From Burkholderiales bacterium (lineage in GTDB: Bacteria; Pseudomonadota; Gammaproteobacteria; Burkholderiales; Nitrosomonadaceae): a stretch of DNA of 64,000 nt. Positions 59,899 through 64,000 of this stretch are shown piece by piece. The DNA lies in assembly GCA_015075225.1 (NCBI GenBank), contig JABTUQ010000002.1, forward strand, positions 186,001-250,000, written 5' to 3'. The position numbers and the translations under genes were made by a program. Under the pieces are notes generated by a model, which worked only from the letters and a program-made list of their open reading frames with translations, did no database searches and was not told where the DNA came from. The first letter of the stretch is position 1. Each line of letters opens with the position of its first letter.

Positions 59899-61170
59899 AT
59901 GGATGATAATAAAGAAAACATACACGCGGATATGCAGGCTCTCGGGCGGGCAGCGCGTGCAGCAGCGAAATCCGTTGCCAAATCGGATACCAACGTCAGG
60001 AACCATGCATTGATGGCCATGGCCGTGGCGATTCGTCGTGATGAAGCATTACTGTTGGCAGCCAATGCCCAGGATGTGGTACAAGCCAGAAATAAAGGTC
60101 TTGAGCCTGCCATGGTCGATCGCCTGACATTGACCCGGAAGGGTATTGCCAGCATGGCTGATGGTCTGGAACAGATTGCCACGTTGTCTGATCCGATTGG
60201 AGCAATCACTGATCTGGACTACCGTCCATCCGGTATTCAAGTAGGCAGAATGCGGGTGCCGCTTGGGGTGATTGGCATCATTTATGAAGCGCGTCCAAAT
60301 GTGACGGCGGATGCTGCCGGATTATGTCTGAAGGCCGGTAATGCAGCGATTCTGCGCGGGGGTTCTGAAGCTATACAAAGCAACCAGGCGATAGCGGCTT
60401 GTGTCAGGGAAGGACTCAAGTCTGCCGGTTTGCCCGAGCACGCCGTTCAGGTGGTGGAAACGACAGATCGCGCCGCCGTGAGTGCTTTGATCACCATGAA
60501 CGAATATGTGGATGTGATCGTGCCGCGTGGTGGCAAGGGTTTGATCGAGCGGATTGCCAATGAGGCACGGGTTCCCGTTATCAAACATCTGGATGGCGTA
60601 TGTCATGTTTATGTCGATTTGTCGGCTGATCTGGAGAAAGCCATACGAGTTACAGATAATGCCAAGACACAGCGATACGGTACATGTAACACCATGGAAA
60701 CGTTGCTGGTGCATACCGGCATTGCTGCGCAGTTTCTGCCTCGTATTTGCCAGATTTTGCTGGAAAAGGGAGTGGAGCTGCGCGGTGATAATGCAGCCTG
60801 CTCTCTGATTGCTGGGATGAAGTCGGCAACAGAGGAGGACTGGTATACGGAATATCTCGCACCGATTCTGAGCGTTCGTGTTGTAACCGATATCAATCAG
60901 GCCATCGAACATATTGCTACTTATGGATCGCAACACACTGACACCATCGTGACCGAAGATTATTCCCGTGCCCGTCAATTTCTGCGCGAAGTGGATTCCA
61001 GTTCAGTCATGGTGAATGCATCAACCCGTTTTGCTGATGGATTTGAATATGGCCTCGGAGCAGAGATTGGTATTTCCACCGACAAGCTGCATGCGCGCGG
61101 TCCGGTCGGGCTGGAGGGTTTGACCAGCCAGAAATTCATTGTGCTGGGCGATGGCCATATCAGGGAATAG
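59899..61170 (+). CDS. proA: Gamma-glutamyl phosphate reductase
   Basis: NADPH-dependent reduction of gamma-glutamyl phosphate to glutamate semialdehyde, second step of proline synthesis. The ATG at 59899 gives 423 residues with [20 protein letters not shown], the NAD(P)-fold, and the catalytic-Cys region [17 protein letters not shown]. proB is elsewhere in the window. The 141-bp repeat immediately upstream must contain or have displaced its native promoter and ribosome-site region; no strong ribosome site is visible before the ATG. Confidence 0.96.
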   Translation: MDDNKENIHADMQALGRAARAAAKSVAKSDTNVRNHALMAMAVAIRRDEALLLAANAQDVVQARNKGLEPAMVDRLTLTRKGIASMADGLEQIATLSDPIGAITDLDYRPSGIQVGRMRVPLGVIGIIYEARPNVTADAAGLCLKAGNAAILRGGSEAIQSNQAIAACVREGLKSAGLPEHAVQVVETTDRAAVSALITMNEYVDVIVPRGGKGLIERIANEARVPVIKHLDGVCHVYVDLSADLEKAIRVTDNAKTQRYGTCNTMETLLVHTGIAAQFLPRICQILLEKGVELRGDNAACSLIAGMKSATEEDWYTEYLAPILSVRVVTDINQAIEHIATYGSQHTDTIVTEDYSRARQFLREVDSSSVMVNASTRFADGFEYGLGAEIGISTDKLHARGPVGLEGLTSQKFIVLGDGHIRE

Positions 61171-61174
61171 AAAA

Positions 61175-62962
61175 ATGACGCAATTGATGAAGGTGACTTT
61201 GCCTGATATTGGCGATTTTAATGATGTTCCAGTAGTGGAAATCCTGGTGAAACCGGGTGACGTAGTCGAACAGGAATCACCCTTGCTGGTGCTCGAAACC
61301 GACAAGGCTTCAATGGAAGTTCCGGCACCTCGCGCAGGCATTGTGCGGGAGATACACGTCAAAGCAGGCGACAGAATTTCACAAGACTCTCTCATCATTA
61401 CACTGGAAATCAGGGAAGCAGCTATCCAGGCAGCAGCAACATCATCCATTGATGCAGGCAGGGCTGGTAATCAGCCGGTTACGCCAGCCGGCATGGAAGA
61501 GGTGCTTGCCAAAAAAATCGCATCAACTTCGACAACAGTTAGCACTGAACGAGGAGAAATTCACGCTGAGGTGGTTGTGCTAGGTGCCGGACCAGGTGGA
61601 TATACCGCAGCATTCCGGGCAGCTGATTTGGGTAAACAGGTGGTGTTGATTGAACGTTATCCCTCGTTGGGTGGTGTGTGCCTGAATGTGGGTTGTATTC
61701 CTTCCAAAGCGTTGCTGCATGCGGCAAAAACGCTTGATGAAGCAAAGGAAGCAAGCTTGTACGGCATTCATTTCGGGCAGCCTGAAATTGATTTGGGTAA
61801 GCTGCGTACCTGGAAAGAATCGGTGATAGGCAAGCTGACCAAGGGGTTGTCGATGCTTGCCAGGCAGCGCAAGGTGGCTGTTATTCATGGCACGGGAAAA
61901 TTCATTGATCCGCATCTGATTGAAGTGCAAACCCCGGATGGAATCAAAACGATCTCGTTCGATCGTTGTGTGATCGCTGCTGGATCGAGTGTGGCACGTA
62001 TTCCCGGGCTGCCCGCTGATGATGAGCGCATTATCGATTCAACCGGAGCGCTGGCTCTGGCAGATGTTCCTGGGCGTATGCTCATATTGGGAGGCGGAAT
62101 TATCGGCCTGGAAATGGCAACGGTCTATCATGCCCTAGGTGCCAGAATCAGTATTGTGGAGCGGATGGCGCAACTCATTCCGGGCGCAGATGCCGATCTG
62201 GTCAAGCCACTTTACAAAAAACTGAAAGCAGAATGTGAAGCCATTTACCTCAATACCAGTGTTAGCCGGGTGGAGGCTGACACTAGCGGGTTGCAGGTAT
62301 ATTTTGAAGGCGAACAGGCTCCGGAGCCGCAGCGCTATGACCGGGTACTGGTGGCGGTTGGGCGCCGACCAAATGGAAAACTGATTGATGCCGGTGCGGC
62401 TGGTGTCAACGTGGATGAACGTGGATTCATCCCGGTGGATAAGCAGATGCGTACCAACATTCCCCACATTTTTGCAATCGGCGATATAGCCGGGGAGCCC
62501 ATGCTGGCGCATAAAGCTTCGCATGAAGGCAAGATTGCGGCTGAAGTCATCGCCGGACACAAGGCTGCATTCGATGCCCGTACCATCCCCTCGGTTGCCT
62601 ATACTGATCCTGAAATCGCCTGGATGGGTCTGACAGAAACCGAAGCCGGAAAGCAGGGTATTGCTTACGAGAAGGCGGTGTTTCCCTGGGCAGCCAGCGG
62701 CCGTGCCATTACCATGATGCGCGACGAAGGCATGACCAAACTGCTTTTCGATAAGGATACCAAAAAAATCCTAGGAGCCGGCATGGTTGGGCCGCATGCG
62801 GGGGAACTGATTGCCGAAACCGTGCTGGCACTGGAAATGGGGGCGGATATGCAGGATATCGGACTCACCATCCACCCGCATCCCACTTTATCCGAGACTG
62901 TTCTTTTTTCTGCTGAAATGGCAGAAGGCACGATCACAGATCTGTATGTGCCGGGGAAGTGA
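61175..62962 (+). CDS. lpdA: Dihydrolipoyl dehydrogenase with N-terminal lipoyl domain
   Basis: E3 component that reoxidises lipoamide in 2-oxoacid dehydrogenase complexes, using FAD and NAD. ATG 61175, behind AGGGAATAG, gives 595 residues. An N-terminal lipoyl domain (lipoyl-Lys in LETDKASMEVPAP at about residue 44) is joined by a flexible linker to the oxidoreductase, with FAD motif VVLGAGPGGYTAAFRAAD, redox pair GGVCLNVGCIPSKALL, and C-terminal HPHPTLSE. This fused E3 is usual in Neisseria and other betaproteobacteria. The E1 and E2 genes are not nearby. It starts 4 bp after proA. Confidence 0.95.
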   Translation: MTQLMKVTLPDIGDFNDVPVVEILVKPGDVVEQESPLLVLETDKASMEVPAPRAGIVREIHVKAGDRISQDSLIITLEIREAAIQAAATSSIDAGRAGNQPVTPAGMEEVLAKKIASTSTTVSTERGEIHAEVVVLGAGPGGYTAAFRAADLGKQVVLIERYPSLGGVCLNVGCIPSKALLHAAKTLDEAKEASLYGIHFGQPEIDLGKLRTWKESVIGKLTKGLSMLARQRKVAVIHGTGKFIDPHLIEVQTPDGIKTISFDRCVIAAGSSVARIPGLPADDERIIDSTGALALADVPGRMLILGGGIIGLEMATVYHALGARISIVERMAQLIPGADADLVKPLYKKLKAECEAIYLNTSVSRVEADTSGLQVYFEGEQAPEPQRYDRVLVAVGRRPNGKLIDAGAAGVNVDERGFIPVDKQMRTNIPHIFAIGDIAGEPMLAHKASHEGKIAAEVIAGHKAAFDARTIPSVAYTDPEIAWMGLTETEAGKQGIAYEKAVFPWAASGRAITMMRDEGMTKLLFDKDTKKILGAGMVGPHAGELIAETVLALEMGADMQDIGLTIHPHPTLSETVLFSAEMAEGTITDLYVPGK

Positions 62963-63281
62963 GTGGCAGTGAGTAATAAATACGGGCTGGCTTTGTTTTT
63001 ATGGCTGTTCGTAAAAGCAGGCGGGCGCCGGGTGCTGGCGCCGGGCAATCGCGACATCATCAATCGGACATTGTATGTGTCTATGTGCCGATGCTGAAAC
63101 CGATGCACGCCTGACCATGACTGCAATGCGGAAGCGGCAATGTGGCGTACTTGGCCGAGCGCGTTAATGCGTATGGAAAACCATCATCTTGATGACTTCT
63201 TGATACGCCCTCCAGAACTCTTGATCTCGTTCTGATACCAGAATCTTTATCATTGCGTCGTTAATAACACGGAGCAATGCC
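62963..63281. other. Intergenic region upstream of kdp
   Basis: About 320 bp with no recognised gene. Near its left end GGCGCC occurs twice around GGGTGCT (63015-63035), able to form a hairpin without a T run. The kdp promoter should lie here; I could not identify a KdpE site with confidence. Confidence 0.5.
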
Positions 63282-63338
63282 ATGTCCATTAAATCTTCGT
63301 TTCCTCAATCTGCTTTCTGTTACGGGGGACTCTCATGA
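63282..63338 (+). CDS. Possible 18-residue leader peptide before kdpF
   Basis: MSIKSSFPQSAFCYGGLS; CGGAGC precedes the ATG and the TGA overlaps the kdpF ATG (ATGA). Coupling is possible, but so short a frame may be accidental. Confidence 0.3.
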   Translation: MSIKSSFPQSAFCYGGLS

Positions 63339-63433
63339 TCTCGCCTTCGTTCATACATTGGCTGGCCTTCGCGGGTGCCGTGTTGCTGTTCGTCTACCTC
63401 GGTTACGCCTTGTTGCGTCCCGAGCAATTTTAA
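63335..63433 (+). CDS. kdpF: Potassium-transporting ATPase subunit KdpF
   Basis: A 32-residue single-span membrane peptide that stabilises the Kdp potassium pump. Its C-terminal LGYALLRPEQF matches the KdpF consensus. GGGGGA lies six bases upstream. First recognised gene of the kdp operon. Confidence 0.88.
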   Translation: MISPSFIHWLAFAGAVLLFVYLGYALLRPEQF

Positions 63434-63448
63434 CCTCGAGGATTGGTT

Positions 63449-63532
63449 ATGGGAGATCTGCTGTTCATTGGCCTGTCATTGGCATTTTTTGTTGTCACCA
63501 TGTTGGCGTTGCTTGCGCTACGCAGGCTTTGA
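63449..63532 (+). CDS. 27-residue membrane peptide in kdp operon
   Basis: MGDLLFIGLSLAFFVVTMLA and a short basic tail ending in RRL. It resembles small single-span peptides found beside kdpF in other genomes, function unknown. It lies between kdpF and kdpA with 9-15 bp gaps; GAGGATTGG lies just upstream. Confidence 0.6.
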   Translation: MGDLLFIGLSLAFFVVTMLALLALRRL

Positions 63533-63541
63533 GGAAAGATT

Positions 63542-64000
63542 ATGGAAATCAATATCGTGGGCTTTGCTCTCGTGCTGACCATTATGGGCGGTCTTGCCGT
63601 GCTCATGGGGAAGTGGCTGGCCTATACCTTTGAAGGTCAGTGCCACTGGGTGCTGGAACGTTGGAGTTATCGCGCACTGGGCGTCAATCCCACTGAGCGC
63701 ATGGGTTGGGCGCGTTACGGTCTGGTTTTGCTGGTGTCAAATGCAGTTATGATGGGCTTTGGATACCTGGTGTTGCGTTTGCAGGTCGTGTTGCCATTGA
63801 ACGGGTTGGGTAACGCGGCACAAACGCCTGATCTTGCGTTTAACACGGCGGCTTCGTTCATTACCAATACCAACTGGCAGGCGTATGGCGGTGAAACTAG
63901 TTTGTCCAACGCTACGCAGATGCTGGCGATTACCTTTTTGATGTTTTGCGGTGCCACGGCTGGAGTCGCGGCAGCGGGTGCATTCATTCGAGGATTGGCA
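63542..64000 (+). CDS. kdpA: Potassium-transporting ATPase subunit KdpA (3' partial)
   Basis: Channel-like, potassium-selective subunit of the high-affinity KdpFABC pump. The first 153 codons are present; the window ends inside the gene. LGVNPTERMGWARYG and the selectivity-filter region NTAASFITNTNWQAYGGE are diagnostic. kdpB, kdpC and the KdpDE sensor pair are expected to the right. Confidence 0.96.
   Translation, partial: MEINIVGFALVLTIMGGLAVLMGKWLAYTFEGQCHWVLERWSYRALGVNPTERMGWARYGLVLLVSNAVMMGFGYLVLRLQVVLPLNGLGNAAQTPDLAFNTAASFITNTNWQAYGGETSLSNATQMLAITFLMFCGATAGVAAAGAFIRGLA

Overview
The window looks like chromosome of a betaproteobacterium, most likely a Nitrosomonas-type ammonia oxidiser. 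That assignment is my inference from gene order and protein style: rplU-rpmA-obg-proB, hfq-hflX-hflK-hflC-DUF2065-hisZ-purA, leuS-lptE-holA, a ferroxidans-type gshA beside gshB, and an exosortase-A-associated gene set. No rRNA or ammonia-oxidation gene is present to prove it. I saw no tRNA, rRNA, CRISPR array, phage or intact transposase.

Layout. 0-6.9 kb: a CHASE2 adenylate/guanylate cyclase cut by the window edge, a very large FecR-TPR-beta-barrel outer-membrane protein, a small membrane protein, and a Crp/Fnr regulator broken by one base in a T run. 6.9-9.2 kb: gshB/gshA on the minus strand. 9.3-21.5 kb: ribosomal, GTPase, proline, phosphate-sensing, Hfq/Hfl, histidine and purine genes, nearly all on the plus strand. 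21.6-26.2 kb: a minus-strand stress-flavoured group (coiled-coil exported protein, small HTH-like protein, Lon, CBS protein, BCAM0308-type zinc-ribbon protein). 26.5-32.1 kb: DUF1841, leuS, lptE, holA, an OsmC protein and a tiny lipoprotein. 32.3-37.0 kb: a minus-strand operon of a PstS-like periplasmic protein, a porin-like barrel and a sensor GGDEF/EAL protein.

37.0-44.3 kb holds one half of an exosortase-A (XrtA/PEP-CTERM) associated locus on the minus strand: PrsR regulator, AMP-forming ligase, PLP decarboxylase, asparagine-synthase-like amidotransferase and acyltransferase. The other half is at 55.9-59.7 kb on the plus strand: acyl carrier protein, hydrolase 2, hydrolase 1, a wrecked glycosyltransferase and a frameshifted TPR protein. 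Between the halves lie a penicillin-acylase homologue, a duplicated intergenic segment with DnaA-box sequences, uracil-DNA glycosylase, uvrC, a tautomerase, an AddA-like helicase-nuclease and an LpxK-Trm112 fusion. Neither the exosortase nor any PEP-CTERM substrate is in the window. After proA and lpdA the window ends inside a kdp potassium-pump operon.

How it fits together. The ligase, carrier protein, decarboxylase, amidotransferase, acyltransferase and the two hydrolases read as a carrier-protein pathway making or attaching a small amine/acyl group for the exosortase-linked extracellular glycan; the chemistry is not known to me. Several parts look eroded: a glycosyltransferase with many frame breaks, a frameshifted TPR protein, an amidotransferase lacking Cys2, and an LpxK with a degraded P-loop. 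Two direct copies of a 141-bp MITE-like repeat bracket the eroded right-hand part (54.25 and 59.74 kb).
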